Shown here one piece after another: positions 32,692 through 59,845 of a stretch of DNA of 64,000 nucleotides; within the stretch, counting starts at the first letter, position 1; every line of letters starts with the position of its first letter. This DNA is from Amorphochlora amoebiformis (taxonomy: Eukaryota > Cercozoa > Chlorarachniophyceae). The notes beneath the pieces are model-generated. The model was not told the origin of the DNA, made no database searches, and worked only from the letters and a program-made list of their open reading frames with translations. Made by a program: the position numbers and the translations under genes. The stretch covers positions 245,598 to 309,597 of the forward strand of contig BAAHQB010000231.1 of assembly GCA_054601695.1 (NCBI GenBank), written 5' to 3'.

Positions 32692-32833
32692 ACACGTTTG
32701 AAGTAGCTTGCTTGGTTTACACTCTCACCACCTTCATCACTAGTATGCTCTCGATCAACCTAAAAAATCCTTCTCAAACCTTCGACGACCTAAGAATCCC
32801 GAGTAGTACTGTTGCTACCGGATATTCACTATA
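32692..32833 (+). CDS. Candidate exon, faintly like ionotropic glutamate receptor M3/S2
   Basis: The plus frame reads ACLVYTLTTFITSMLSINLK then NPSQTFDDLRIPSSTVATGY and stops with TAG at 32833. The hydrophobic stretch followed by an FDDL-type motif recalls the SYTANLAAFLT...DL region of ligand-gated glutamate channels. No other channel part was found, so the resemblance may be chance. Confidence 0.2.
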
Positions 32834-32924
32834 GTTGGATCTCAGGGGATCTCCAGCGATCTCCAGTGGATCTTGAGCGATCTCAAAGTAGTTCTGTAGG
32901 TTCTGGTTTTTGAGCAGTTGGCGA

Positions 32925-32990
32925 TGGTATGGTATTTATGGTATTCATGGTATTTATGGTATTTATGGTATTCATGGTATTTATGGTATG
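32925..32990. repeat. 9-bp array ATGGTATTT/C
   Basis: About seven units of TATGGTATT; all three frames remain open, giving false Met-Val-Phe or Tyr-Gly-Ile strings. Confidence 0.9.
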
Positions 32991-33059
32991 TGGAATCGCC
33001 TACATGGGTTTGTGTTATGGTCTCACCTCTCACCAGACCTGCTCACACGGACCGACCTC

Positions 33060-34979
<1,920 letters not shown>

Positions 34980-35104
34980 CTCGAATATACACAAACAATA
35001 ATAGACTCACAAACCAATATAACAATACACACACAAACATACACACACAAACAATACACACACAAACATACACACACAAACAACACACGCACAAATACAT
35101 ACAT

Positions 35105-35105
35105 A

Positions 35106-35188
<83 letters not shown>

Positions 35189-35504
35189 TTATATATGTAT
35201 GTATAGATATGCGTGTGTGTGTGTTAGTGTGTTGGTGTGTGTAATGTGATATATATATATGTGTGTGTGTGTTAGTATGTCGTTGTGTGTAATGTGATAT
35301 TACTTGAAAGTGGTTTTGATTTGTTCACTGCTTCCCTCATGCCCCTTTCCATCTCTTGCTATTCCCGGCATAACTCTACATCAATAATAGAATATATCTA
35401 CTTATTTATATTATGTTATATATATGTACATATATGTATATATATATATATATATGTGTGTATATATATATATTATATTGTATACATATTACGTATGTGT
35501 GTGA

Positions 35505-35590
<86 letters not shown>

Positions 35591-35591
35591 A

Positions 35592-35634
<43 letters not shown>

Positions 35635-35660
35635 GTACACAAATATACATATAAATAAAC

Positions 35661-35700
<40 letters not shown>
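35105..35700. repeat. (TA)n with (TG)n; small unique island at 35290-35400
   Basis: TA tracts flank a 110-bp unique island that contains the possible minus-strand ATG exon. Confidence 0.8.
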
Positions 35701-35706
<6 letters not shown>

Positions 35707-35938
35707 TAAATATGACGTAGACTTGGGTAATGCGATAGTCTCTCGCAAAGCGGAAGGTGTAAGTACGCTACTACCGATAGACACCTACTCCGACAACGAA
35801 TAGATAGAGCAAACTCATGCTACTACAACCGACCAAATGCACCCAATTTCATCACGTGAGTCCGCACGAGCGTATCCCGTAGATACACCCCAGCCCACAG
35901 ACCAAGACTAAGGTTTTCATCCAGTTGATGATGATAAG

Positions 35939-44938
<9,000 letters not shown>

Positions 44939-45859
44939 CTGCAACCAGGTACAAGGATTCACATTCAACATTTAATGTTGATGAATGCATAATTCAGTCA
45001 CTAGTAGTGAGGCTCCCACACGTGTCTTGTGGGGCGTTCACGTGTTATTACGAATGACAGCCCAAACTCCACTGGAATAAGACAAGAGAGAGGGAGGTAC
45101 CCAGACGCAAGCCATATACACAACGCACCCACGATTCGGCCGGCACTCATCGCCGAACTCATCAAATCCGTGCTCCTGACAGAACGTCACCCTGTGTGAC
45201 AAAGTGGTCAAGGAATGGGACATCATCCAAATCGTACACCAGCTGACTGAAGCTCTGATGACATCATGACAGCTGATACCCGGCCTAGTAATATTTGGGC
45301 GAAGTATATGGTCTAGATGTTAGATGTTGCAATTGCGCTGTCTGTGAGCCTGTGGCCCAATAGAGTATTGAAGGCTTTGAAGCACCACATTGGTTAATAT
45401 TTAACTTAATATACACATCTTGACCTATAGCGCTGAGCGTGATGTCGGTGATGCCAAATCGATGATGGAATCCGATGATGGGAATCCGCATGGATTGCAA
45501 TGTACTAGATGTACGTGAAAATTGGTGTATCCGGATGTCTCTAGTACTATGGGACATGTGATATGCTCCTAGTTGCCGGCATTGGTGATAGCGTGATTGA
45601 TTCTAGACTCTAGAGACTAGATACTGTCATACTCTAGATACTCTAGATACTAGTAGCTAGTCATTTTCTTCATTGCATGTGACAGTACCAAGTCACATTG
45701 TACAATGTGACGGTAGGCAATGGTCTAGATGGTATATATCTAGTACACATGTACTAGGCTCACTATACGTGCGGAACCGTCTATAATATCACTGAGCTGC
45801 TGTTGTTATGGAGTTTTATTTATAACTAGCCTAGCTAAATACAATATACTATATATCTA

Positions 45860-45899
<40 letters not shown>

Positions 45900-45916
45900 T
45901 AGACATATTATATCTA

Positions 45917-45956
<40 letters not shown>

Positions 45957-46439
45957 TTACTATTTATTATCTCGATTATATATAATATATATCTATATCT
46001 ATATATATATATATATAGATATATGTGAACCTAGGTGAACATATATATAAATATACGTATATATATATATATATAATAAATATATATAAAAATATAAATT
46101 AAAATAAATCATAGTGACTTGAGCTAGTTGAGTCAGTAGTGATATAACATTGTACTAGTTGTACTGTTATTTAGATATATAGAAATTGATAACTAGATGT
46201 CGTTATCTGGATATCGATCGGAATTAACTAGATTAAGCTACTTGGCTGTCGTAATTTCCTAATAAATAGACTTATGCATGATCGGACAAAGGTAAACTTA
46301 ATATTGACAAATAGACCAGCTCAGATCAAGCGTTGAAGGTAGTAAGTAAGCAGTTGAAATTCAACTCAAGTAGTTGTGTTGAGACGTAGCCTGACTCTAG
46401 TGACTCAGCAGCTATAGATTCACCGGGGTCTGAGTGTTT
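44939..46439. other. AKR 5' flank with candidate exons, then a CTAG-rich spacer
   Basis: 45175-45101 (minus) looks exonic: acceptor CTGTCAG, EHGFDEFGDECRPNRGCVVY then MACVW, donor GTACCT. 45482-45282 (minus) is open with MRIPIIGFHHRFGITDITL. Neither joins the first AKR exon in phase; they may be a missing 5' part or another gene. 45590-46400 is CTAG-rich (seven sites in 45600-45660 alone) with three short (TA)n tracts. Confidence 0.45.
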
Positions 46440-47800
46440 TCAACGTTTGTAAACGTTTACAAACAATCCTTTCTTCTTCCGTCTTGTTCGTGAGTTGGCT
46501 ACTTTGGGTCCTGGGCTGGTCGCCAACACCCCCGTCTGTTGTCGATCCCTCTGGTGCACGTATACGTCACGTCATAAATCAATCAGCACGAACACGACAA
46601 GCAGATTCTCAATCACACTCTATAGAAACCTTACGATCACATCCACAAACCTGTAGAACCTGCCCGTACGTGACCAGTGAAAGTCTTAAGTGCCATCATG
46701 CATACGCACGTTCTAACCTGTTTCCACTGATGCGAGTGAACCTGGCTATCTCCACCGCCACCGCCACCGCCTCCGCCACCGCCACAGCTACCCCCACCTC
46801 CCACCCCACCTTTAGGGGAACCCTGATCAGAATCCTCACATTCCTCAGCATTCTTCTCCCGTTCTATCCTGAAACAACACCAGAGCACTCAACCAAAAGC
46901 CGAATATGATCGTCATATATCGTATCAATCATATCATACAACCCGAATATCATCCTCACATTTCATAAACGCATATCATACAAGCAGAATGTCATATTTA
47001 TATATCGTATCATACAACCCGAATATAATCCTGATATATGATACCATACAATAGGGTCTAGATGACATCTGGATGATGGTCGGGTGTGGATGATAGCATC
47101 GCAAGATACTCCAACCAACCGCCTAGATGATCGCATTGCAACTTACTTCAACCATCCGTCCAGATGATCGCTTTGCAAAATACTCCAAGCATCCAAAAAC
47201 TCGTTGAAGCAGTCCTCTTCTCAATGATGTCGGTCGATAAATAGATAACAAGTGGTTGGTAGGTAGGTAGTAGATGTAGGTGGGTTTCGTACCGCTTCTT
47301 GTGTTGTTCTAAGTCGTGCTTTTCCCTGGCTATTGCTCGCTTCTCCTCTTCCAACGCAGCTGTGTTGTGTGTCAAACACAAAACAATCCACATATCAATC
47401 CACATATCGATACACATATCAATGCGCATATCAATCCACATATCAATCCATATACCAATCCACATATCAATCCACATATCAATCCTTACATCAATCCACA
47501 TATCAATCCACATATCAATCCACATATCAATCCACATATCAATCAACATATCAATCCAAATACTAATCCACATATCAATCCACATATCAATTCACATATC
47601 AATCACATATCAATCCACATATCAATCCGCATGTCAATCCACATATCAATCCACATATCACTCCACATATCAATCCGCGTATCAATCCACATATCAATCC
47701 ACATATCAATCCGCGTATCAATCCACATATCAATCAGCATGTCCATCCATATCAAATCAGGTCCAAATTTACATACGAAAAAAGTATGCATAAAATTACG

Positions 47801-47842
<42 letters not shown>

Positions 47843-47881
47843 TATATATATAGATATATATATATATATATGTATAAATAC

Positions 47882-47960
<79 letters not shown>

Positions 47961-47997
47961 AAATATATATATATATATGTGTGTGTATGTATGTATA

Positions 47998-48054
<57 letters not shown>

Positions 48055-48062
48055 TACACACA

Positions 48063-48143
<81 letters not shown>

Positions 48144-48212
48144 GTATAAATCATAGGCATGCATACATGCTTTTGTTACTTTATTTATATCGCATGTGTT
48201 CACACACATACG

Positions 48213-48253
<41 letters not shown>

Positions 48254-48526
48254 TGTACATATACACCTGCTTGTATTCATCATAGGTCAGTTTACAAGTA
48301 CACACACACACACAATATATATATATATATATACATATATGATGAAGCAAATCTTTCTCTTTAGAAGTGTAGTGCTTGTTTGCTCGGTTGATTAATTCGG
48401 TATACACACATACACATATAAATATATAAATATATATACATATATATATACATACATACATACATATATGTATATACATATATATATGAATATACATGTG
48501 TTTGTATTATATATATATATGTATAG

Positions 48527-48563
<37 letters not shown>

Positions 48564-48673
48564 TATACATACATATGTATATATATATATGTGCAATCTA
48601 TCTCACACATACCATATACGTATATGCTAACCGCTGTGAGGATTTATAGATATTAATGTTGTATATGTGTACA

Positions 48674-48742
<69 letters not shown>

Positions 48743-49296
48743 GTACATATATATATATATATATATACACATATATATATATATATATACATATGCGTGT
48801 GTGATAGTTTTATACCATGCAGAGATATATATGTTTATGAATATGCTAATATGTGTGCATGTATATTTTCGTGTGTATGGGGATTATACCTCTCTCTGCG
48901 CGTATGATTTCGAGTTCGTCGGCGGACTCCACCTTGTCCACCCTATATCATCAAAACATTTATACATTTCAAACCTATACCGTTTATACATCTACAAGCC
49001 TTGTCCACCCTATATCATCAAAACATTTATACATTTCCAAACCTATATCGTGTATACATCTACAAGCCTTGTCCAGTCTGTATCACCAAAACATTTATAC
49101 ATTTCCAAACCTATATCGTTCATACATCTGCAAAGCTTGTCCAGCCTATATCGTTTATACATTTCGCTATATCGTTTTTATATATCTACAAAGATTGTCC
49201 ACCCTATATCGTTTATATATCTACAAACCTTGGCCACCTACATACATGCATGCATGAGAGATACATATCCATGCCCATGTGTACAAATGTCACCAT
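46440..49296 (-). CDS. Coiled-coil protein with Gly-rich linker and basic tail
   Basis: Exons, minus strand: 49296-49285 (MVTF, tentative start), 48932-48890, 47359-47293, 46868-46718 and 46550-46440 (TGA). All phases agree. The protein runs [20 protein letters not shown], then [20 protein letters not shown] (charged heptad-like coil), [17 protein letters not shown], a run of eleven Gly, [14 protein letters not shown] and a basic end [18 protein letters not shown]. This suggests a short coiled coil, a flexible linker and a nuclear- or RNA-targeting tail, about 135 residues. No family was recognised. The acceptor of the 48932 exon seeds a 67-bp array. A 20-bp perfect palindrome (46445-46464) spans the last codons. 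Confidence 0.7.
47075..47200. repeat. Three diverged about 48-bp units with GATCGCATTGCAA
   Basis: Words such as GATGATCGC(A/T)TTGCAA and ACTCCAA(C/G)CA recur in the intron after the coiled-coil exon 47359-47293 (minus strand). Confidence 0.65.
47388..47745. repeat. 12-bp array ACATATCAATCC, about 28 copies
   Basis: Found directly upstream (minus strand) of the acceptor of the 47359-47293 exon. Every frame is open, giving false His-Ile-Ser or Met-Trp-Ile-Asp repeats. Confidence 0.92.
47800..48830. repeat. (TA)n/(CA)n block
   Basis: TA tracts and a (CA)n run at 48053-48100; intronic between coiled-coil exons at 48932 and 47359. Confidence 0.88.
48933..49240 (-). repeat. Acceptor-derived 67-bp array, about four to five copies
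   Basis: On the minus strand each unit ends ATATAGGGTGGACAAG, the same bases as the acceptor of the 48932 exon, and continues GCTTGTAGATG. Copies keep GGACAAG, CTGGACAAG or GGCCAAG at the junction. Confidence 0.85.
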
Positions 49297-49319
49297 TATA
49301 TGTGTAACAATATATATAT

Positions 49320-49323
49320 ATGT

Positions 49324-49368
<45 letters not shown>

Positions 49369-49386
49369 ATATATAGATAATATTAC

Positions 49387-49422
<36 letters not shown>

Positions 49423-49425
49423 AAT
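49320..49425. repeat. Two (TA)n tracts in the spacer
   Basis: TA tracts of about 45 bp and 30 bp separated by TAGATAATATTACG, between the coiled-coil gene and the JMJD6-like gene. Confidence 0.9.
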
Positions 49426-49434
49426 TTAAAAATG

Positions 49435-54196
<4,762 letters not shown>

Positions 54197-54965
54197 GACT
54201 TATTCTTCACGCACGCGCGTGATGCCGCGGGACGCTAATGCACGGAATGATAGGTGTACGTGATAGTATACATGAATCTTCATGTGATATCTCATGTGGC
54301 CGTTAAGTGAGACACAAAGTTTGAGCTGTAGGGGGGGGGGTTTCATGGGTGGAGTGCTCGTCTGGGGCCGTTCAATAGTCGCCATAAGGCCACAGGGATC
54401 AGACACAGCCGGCTAGGTGTCAAGTTGGACCATTCTTTTTGTTGTGGGCATGTGTGGGTTTAGAATCTGGGGTGGTGTTGACATCGTGGGTTGGGTCTCG
54501 ACCTCTGGACGGAGATATGGCCGCAAGAATGGCGATGGAAAGCAATATCGCGCTCGAGACCCGTACATACACCACTCTCCCTCCAAAATTGCTGATCTTG
54601 GGCCGTGCCGGCATGCAAGCAAAGACTAGATATGGCTCAGGCGTGGGCAGGCAGGCCCAGCCGTAAAAAAGAGGGTCACCGCCACCGGGCCGACAAGATC
54701 GGTCAAATAAAATAATAATAATTAATAAATCGCCGAAGAATTCTTCCATCGTTTTGGAGACCTGGGTTCCGAAGCATATTTCTGTGCTGTGAGTGATAGT
54801 ACCTCGTGCATCCAAGAAAGGCTGTCACGAACGCTGTCACAAAGGCTGTCACGAAGCAGCACATTCTGATGTGCTGTTGCGAAATGTGGGGGTAGTGACA
54901 AGTATCCATATCGAGAACATTTTCTCTCGAGTATCGGACTATCCATGGGGGCGAGGGTATCACAG
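54197..54965. other. Divergent GC-rich region between JMJD6-like (minus) and BLUF (plus) genes
   Basis: All frames are open for long stretches, so 5' exons of either gene may be here. A plus-strand candidate starts MAARMAMESNIALETRTYTT at 54519. GGCTGTCACGAA is repeated three times at 54824-54858. A GGGGGGGGG run lies at 54331-54339. No start was chosen. Confidence 0.4.
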
Positions 54966-55477
54966 GCTTCCATTACGGCTCAAGAGTCGCGACCGCTTGG
55001 GAATGCATCCAGGCATGCATCGCAGTGTCAATCGGTGCATGCCGAGCATTCGAATCCGGACCGGTATTTTCTCGCCTCAGACTGGGACCATGACCCCTTC
55101 AACAAGCCCGTTAAGATGAGAGCCCCGTTGGCCTTCACATCCTCTGGAACGAACTCTAAAATACACAACGGGTCCTCCATCCTCTGTCGTCTAACATTTT
55201 GCTCGGAGGTGAGAGTTAGAAAGCTGTTAGCTTCGATTACTCTACTGAACAGTTATACCTATTCCAAACATTGCTAGGTATCCGAGTCTTTGATACGTGT
55301 CATCGTGCATCTGGTTCGTGAAGCTGACGCAAAGAACAGATCTAAGGGCCTTGCTTCTGTGCTTTGGTGTGACCCGACCACCCGATGCATTCGCCAGGTA
55401 CGATACATACATTGTAGTCATGTACACTTCCAGCTTTTTATCAATGCGGCCTAACATGTGTCATATTTTCACACAGA

Positions 55478-55545
<68 letters not shown>

Positions 55546-55878
55546 ATATATATAATATCTCAGCGCAGCAGTGTGGTTGGTATTTTTGAGGTAGTCCATA
55601 GTTTGGTTGAGGCCCGTTCGAGTTAAAACCAGTTGAATTATTCCTGTTGGATTCCAGTTGGATTCCAGTTGGATTATGCTTAACTTTGCGTGAGTCATGA
55701 GCACTACTCGCTCACTTCTTAGTCTTCCTTTCTTCCGTTGGAACTTATGGGTTCCGAGAATTATTGGCCTGCTCGAGATCATCTAGCTGTTGTCAGACTT
55801 CGGAATATCTCCTAATTATACTTAACTACCTATACCTTTTTACCCTCTGATATCGCGTTTGCGTTACATATATTATAT

Positions 55879-55910
<32 letters not shown>

Positions 55911-55976
55911 ATATATATACATATTTATAGATATATATATATATATATATATATAATATAATATAATATATATATC

Positions 55977-56012
<36 letters not shown>

Positions 56013-56035
56013 CGTGTGTGTTTGTGTGTGTGTGT

Positions 56036-56089
<54 letters not shown>

Positions 56090-57147
56090 ATATAATATAA
56101 TTTAACATATATATATATATATATATATATACATATTTATTATAGTGTCATTTCTTCACTGTGGCCTAACATTTGCATATATGAAAATCAAACAATTATA
56201 AATACTACATATTTATATATACATATATATATATATATATATAATAATATAATATATATATATATATATTATATTACATATATAAAAAGATATATGTATA
56301 TATGTGTGTATGTAAATGTTGTATATTTGTACTAGAATTTTCAATATAATGTAAATAACATACGTTTAGGTAATTTGGAATTTTCGATAGGTTTTTAACG
56401 TTTATTTTCAAAGGTGATCGAAGGCGTACATGGTGGGGTGATGGCGGTGACCCGGAGTTATCTCAAGGATTCCCGCTACACCAATGTGATGATCGAGAAG
56501 GAGGAGTTTCCCAAAGCAAGGATGTACAAACTAGGTCTGTCTCTTCATTACTACGTAACCGTTCATGAGTAGTCAATTCATCGCTTCATGATGGACGTTT
56601 CATTGTCGATGTTTCATGGTCGATGTTGCATGGTCGATGTTTCATGGTCGGATGTTTCATGGTCGATGTTTCATGGTCGATGTTTCATGGTCGGTGTTTC
56701 ATGGTCATGGTCAATATATGTGACGGTCGATGTTTTGTCGATGTGTTAGTCGATGTGTGACGTTCGATGCGTGATAATCAATGTGTGATGGTGAATGTTT
56801 CATAGGCAATTGATCGCCAGTGTGATGGTCGATTGATGTTCGATTGTGATGTTCGCTGTTTGAAGGAGTTTTTGTTTTGATGTTGAATTAATTCAGGAAT
56901 GGCCCTTATTGTCAACACACGGAAGTCGGCCAAGATGAAGATGAACATCAAGGCTGACCCTAAAACGCTTTTCTTTCCCGTTGTCAAGTCTAACACAATG
57001 GCGTCTCAGGCATCGAAGGCGTCTCAGGCATCGAAGGCGTCTCAGGCATCCCAAGCGTTAGACTCCCCCGAAAAGCTGACGATTATCTACCCTATGCCTC
57101 AACCAATCGTCAAGACAATATCCACGTCATATTCCAATACACTATGA
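54966..57147 (+). CDS. BLUF-domain protein (blue-light sensor fold), four exons seen
   Basis: BLUF domains bind FAD and sense blue light. Exons: 54966-55208, 55278-55397, 56414-56534 and 56897-57147 (TGA), all GT-AG and in phase. After about 65 residues ([19 protein letters not shown]), the domain reads [60 protein letters not shown], then [20 protein letters not shown] and [13 protein letters not shown]. This follows the BLUF order: RLxYxS, N in (H/R)N-x-x-G, FxQxLEG, DxRHxNV and FxxWxM. The flavin-binding Asn (AKNRS) and the key Gln (IRQVIEG) are kept, but the photoactive Tyr position appears to be Phe (RLTF). The C-terminal tail has QASKAS repeats and a hydrophobic-Pro segment [10 protein letters not shown]. 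The upstream start is not settled. Confidence 0.78.
55480..56330. repeat. (TA)n with a dispersed element copy (55590-55680) in a BLUF intron
   Basis: (TA)n at 55481-55552, the element GAGGTAGTCCATAGTTTGGT TGAGGCCCGTTCGAGTTAAA with three TTGGATTCCAG units at 55590-55680, then TA/TG tracts to 56320. Confidence 0.8.
56590..56770. repeat. 14-bp array GTTTCATGGTCGAT
   Basis: About eight units with TGGTCGATGTTTCA, diverging to GTGACGGTCGATG, in the last BLUF intron. Confidence 0.85.
57000..57055 (+). repeat. Coding repeat GCGTCTCAGGCATCGAAG
   Basis: Three 18-bp in-frame units encode [18 protein letters not shown] near the C terminus of the BLUF protein. It is one of few minisatellites that lie inside an exon. 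Confidence 0.9.
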
Positions 57148-57476
57148 GAGATGAGAGATGTATATACAATATATACATATATATATATATATATACTGTG
57201 TTGAGTGGACACTTATGGTATGGTGATTAATTCAGGTTTTCGGTGAAGGAAAGAAAAGACGGTTTTGGTAGTCCAGGGCAAAACTTTGCAAGCCAAGTGA
57301 TCAAGGTCGAACTAGTCAAAGTCTCATTACATTGTATTGTATTGCTCGTTGTACATACATGCCATGCATCACAGTGCGTCGCGTCGTTGATTGTTTAGGA
57401 GGCCTTGGGGACTTATGTCGACCCTATTGCTCATGTATTTTCGGCACGCATGACACGTGCGACGTTGATTGTTTAG
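57148..57476. other. Short spacer with an acceptor copy
   Basis: Contains a candidate exon 57236-57267 (VFGEGKKRRF before GTAGTC) of unclear ownership. At 57383-57422 GTTGATTGTTTAG/GAGGCCTTGGGGACTTATGTCGA (split at the junction) is a copy of the acceptor and first exon bases at 57464-57500. Confidence 0.5.
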
Positions 57477-57874
57477 GAGGCCTTGGGCACTTATGTCGAG
57501 CAACATGTCGGGGGTTTCATCGTCGTGAATCGAAAGGTTACCATCCAAATCAATGAATTGTGCTCGATTGTAATTTCGCATGAGAGAACTGGATGAATCT
57601 GTGTTTGTCCGTGGTAGCGGTGGTAGCAGGAGGAGGTGTAAAACATTTGTATATGAGTTGTGTATTGCATGTTTGCCAGGTGTGAAAGCATTTATTTGTA
57701 TATGAGTTGTGTATTGCATGTTTGGCAGAATCTCTGTTTCGAGATGGTTCTGGAAGGGCCTCAAGCGCTTGTCGAGGCCATTAATATCGATATTTCGACG
57801 AATCAAATGTACACTTACACCAGATAAATTAGATACATTGTATGTATACATAGAAATTATAAACAATATTTGTG

Positions 57875-57920
<46 letters not shown>

Positions 57921-58131
57921 ATATATATTGTATCATATTTATATAGTATACTAGTATAGATCATATACAATTTCATATCTTCTTTATATTTTATTAACGT
58001 ATGGACATATATAGAAACTAAAATGTACAGTATGATCACCTCAGATGTCACCAACTCAGGTGTGTGTGTGAGTGTTTGTGTATGTGTGTGTGTGTGTGTG
58101 TGTGTGTTGGGGTGTGCGCGCGCGCTTGTGT

Positions 58132-58163
<32 letters not shown>

Positions 58164-58280
58164 ATGTGTGTAGCGTGTTTGTGAGTGTGCGCTACTGTGC
58201 GTTTGTATGCAGATAGTTACATGTGTGCGTGTCTGTTGTGTGTAAATACATACCTATATAAATATAAATACATATATGTA

Positions 58281-58358
<78 letters not shown>

Positions 58359-58553
58359 TATATTATATGCACATATATATATATATATATATATATATTA
58401 TGCATATATATATATATATATGTGTGTGTATACACACACATATATATAATGTATATACATCCAAATAATGTGTGGTAATTGTTGTATTTTATACTTAGGA
58501 GTAGCAAATTTACGCTTCTGAAAACCATAGATGCCACGGTATACAAGCTCTGA
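57477..58553 (+). CDS. Degenerate BLUF-like protein, three 3' exons
   Basis: Exons 57477-57536, 57729-57808 and 58499-58553 (TGA) join in phase: [64 protein letters not shown]. The [11 protein letters not shown] core matches the BLUF FxQVLEGPxxAVxAL strand-helix, and the short remainder matches the next strand. The usual Gln before VLEG appears replaced (FEMVLEG), so flavin photochemistry is doubtful. The 5' exons were not found. It lies directly downstream of the BLUF gene on the same strand, as a tandem duplicate might. Its exons at 57477 and 57729 both have a copied acceptor just upstream. Confidence 0.45.
57645..57728 (+). repeat. Duplicated acceptor region before a BLUF-like exon
   Basis: TTGTATATGAGTTGTGTATT plus GCATGTTTGCCAG and GCATGTTTGGCAG: a block of about 45 bp repeated twice, the second copy being the acceptor used at 57728. 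Confidence 0.85.
57875..58440. repeat. (TA)n and (TG)n with a GCGCGC core
   Basis: TA tract 57878-57917; GTGTGT tract 58061-58200 with GTGTGCGCGCGCGCTTG at 58114-58130; TA tract 58285-58420. Alternating purine-pyrimidine throughout, including the GC core. Confidence 0.9.
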
Positions 58554-58619
58554 GTTCACATGTGTACTACTTGTACAAGCACCTGTACAAGCACCTGTAC
58601 CGCCTAACCCTACACGATA

Positions 58620-59160
58620 CACGCTTTAAGTACATACCTTCCGCGTACACGATAAACCTACACACCTTCACACCACGCGCCTCCGAAACTATACACTCCT
58701 ATGCACACTCTAACACACACCACACCTACACTGTACACTTCTACGCACGCTCTAATATACCTACACTATGCACTCCTATGAACGATCCAACACACACCTA
58801 CGCACCAACGCTAAACACCCGTTCGCCTAAATATTTAATACCTACACTATACACTCCAATGCACGGTCCAACACACACCTACCTACCAACACTATACACT
58901 CCTATGCACGATCTCAAACGCACCTATGCACCTACCCTACACTCTACACTCCCATGCACCTACACTACACTCTACACTCCTATGCACCTACACTATACGC
59001 TCATATGCACTTACACTAAACACCCCTATCCACCTGCACTATACACTCCTAGCCACCTGCACTATACCCGCCTATGCACCCACGCTATACAGTCTTATGC
59101 ACCTACACGATATACTCCAATGTACGACCAAACACACACACCTACGCACCTACCCCTTGC
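58620..59160. repeat. Diverged CTACACTATACACTCCTATGCAC repeats
   Basis: Loose units of 20-40 bp built from CACTATACACTCCTATGCAC and ACACACACCTACG. Open frames are artefacts (Tyr/Thr/His/Pro-rich). No exon was found between the BLUF-like stop at 58553 and 59446. Confidence 0.75.
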
Positions 59161-59276
59161 TAATACAAACACAAAAATATACGCACATTCTTATTATTAT
59201 TATGCTTTTGCGTGTAGGCTTTATTAGGAAAAATGTCAACGTACTTAGTATGACTAGTTGGAAAACACATTCACAT

Positions 59277-59446
59277 GTACAACTTAGACTCGACACTTTA
59301 ACGTGCTTCTCAATAATCGCACTTACCCTCGACACTTTAACGTGGTTCTCCATAATGGCACCTAGACCTAAAACTTTAACCTGGTTCTCATCAATAATCG
59401 CGCCTAGGCTCGACAACTTAACCTGGCTCTCAATAATCGCACTTAG
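59277..59446 (+). repeat. Acceptor-derived 38-bp array before the first PDZ-gene exon
   Basis: The exon begins CGCACTTAG/ACTCGACAATTTAACCTGGC then TCTCAATAATCGC. Units CTCGACACTTTAACGTGCTT, CTCGACAACTTAACCTGGCT and similar, each with TCTCAATAATCGCACTTA, repeat four or five times upstream. Each copy holds the acceptor and about 33 exon bases. Confidence 0.88.
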
Positions 59447-59643
59447 ACTCGACAATTTAACCTGGCTCTCAATAATCGCATCGGCTCGGAGCTGTGGAAG
59501 TCCAACTTTGCTTCAACACACAACAGCACATCAGACAAAAGATGGACACATGCGCCAACACACAACAATACATTGCACCACCGAAACCACAGGTACAAAT
59601 ACTAATCACATCAATATCTATTCATACAAACATATACATACAT

Positions 59644-59699
<56 letters not shown>

Positions 59700-59710
59700 A
59701 TATATATATT

Positions 59711-59741
<31 letters not shown>

Positions 59742-59748
59742 GTACATG

Positions 59749-59779
<31 letters not shown>

Positions 59780-59803
59780 ATACATATATATATGAATGCA
59801 TGC

Positions 59804-59845
<42 letters not shown>

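Noticed and set aside
46484-46909. 141-codon plus-strand Ser/Thr/Ala-rich frame
   Set aside because: Antisense to two in-phase exons of the coiled-coil gene (poly-Gly coding strand).
59150-59455. Minus-strand gene with 13-residue [10 protein letters not shown] repeats
   Set aside because: Opposite strand of the acceptor-derived array of the PDZ gene, whose plus-strand exons join in phase through six exons.
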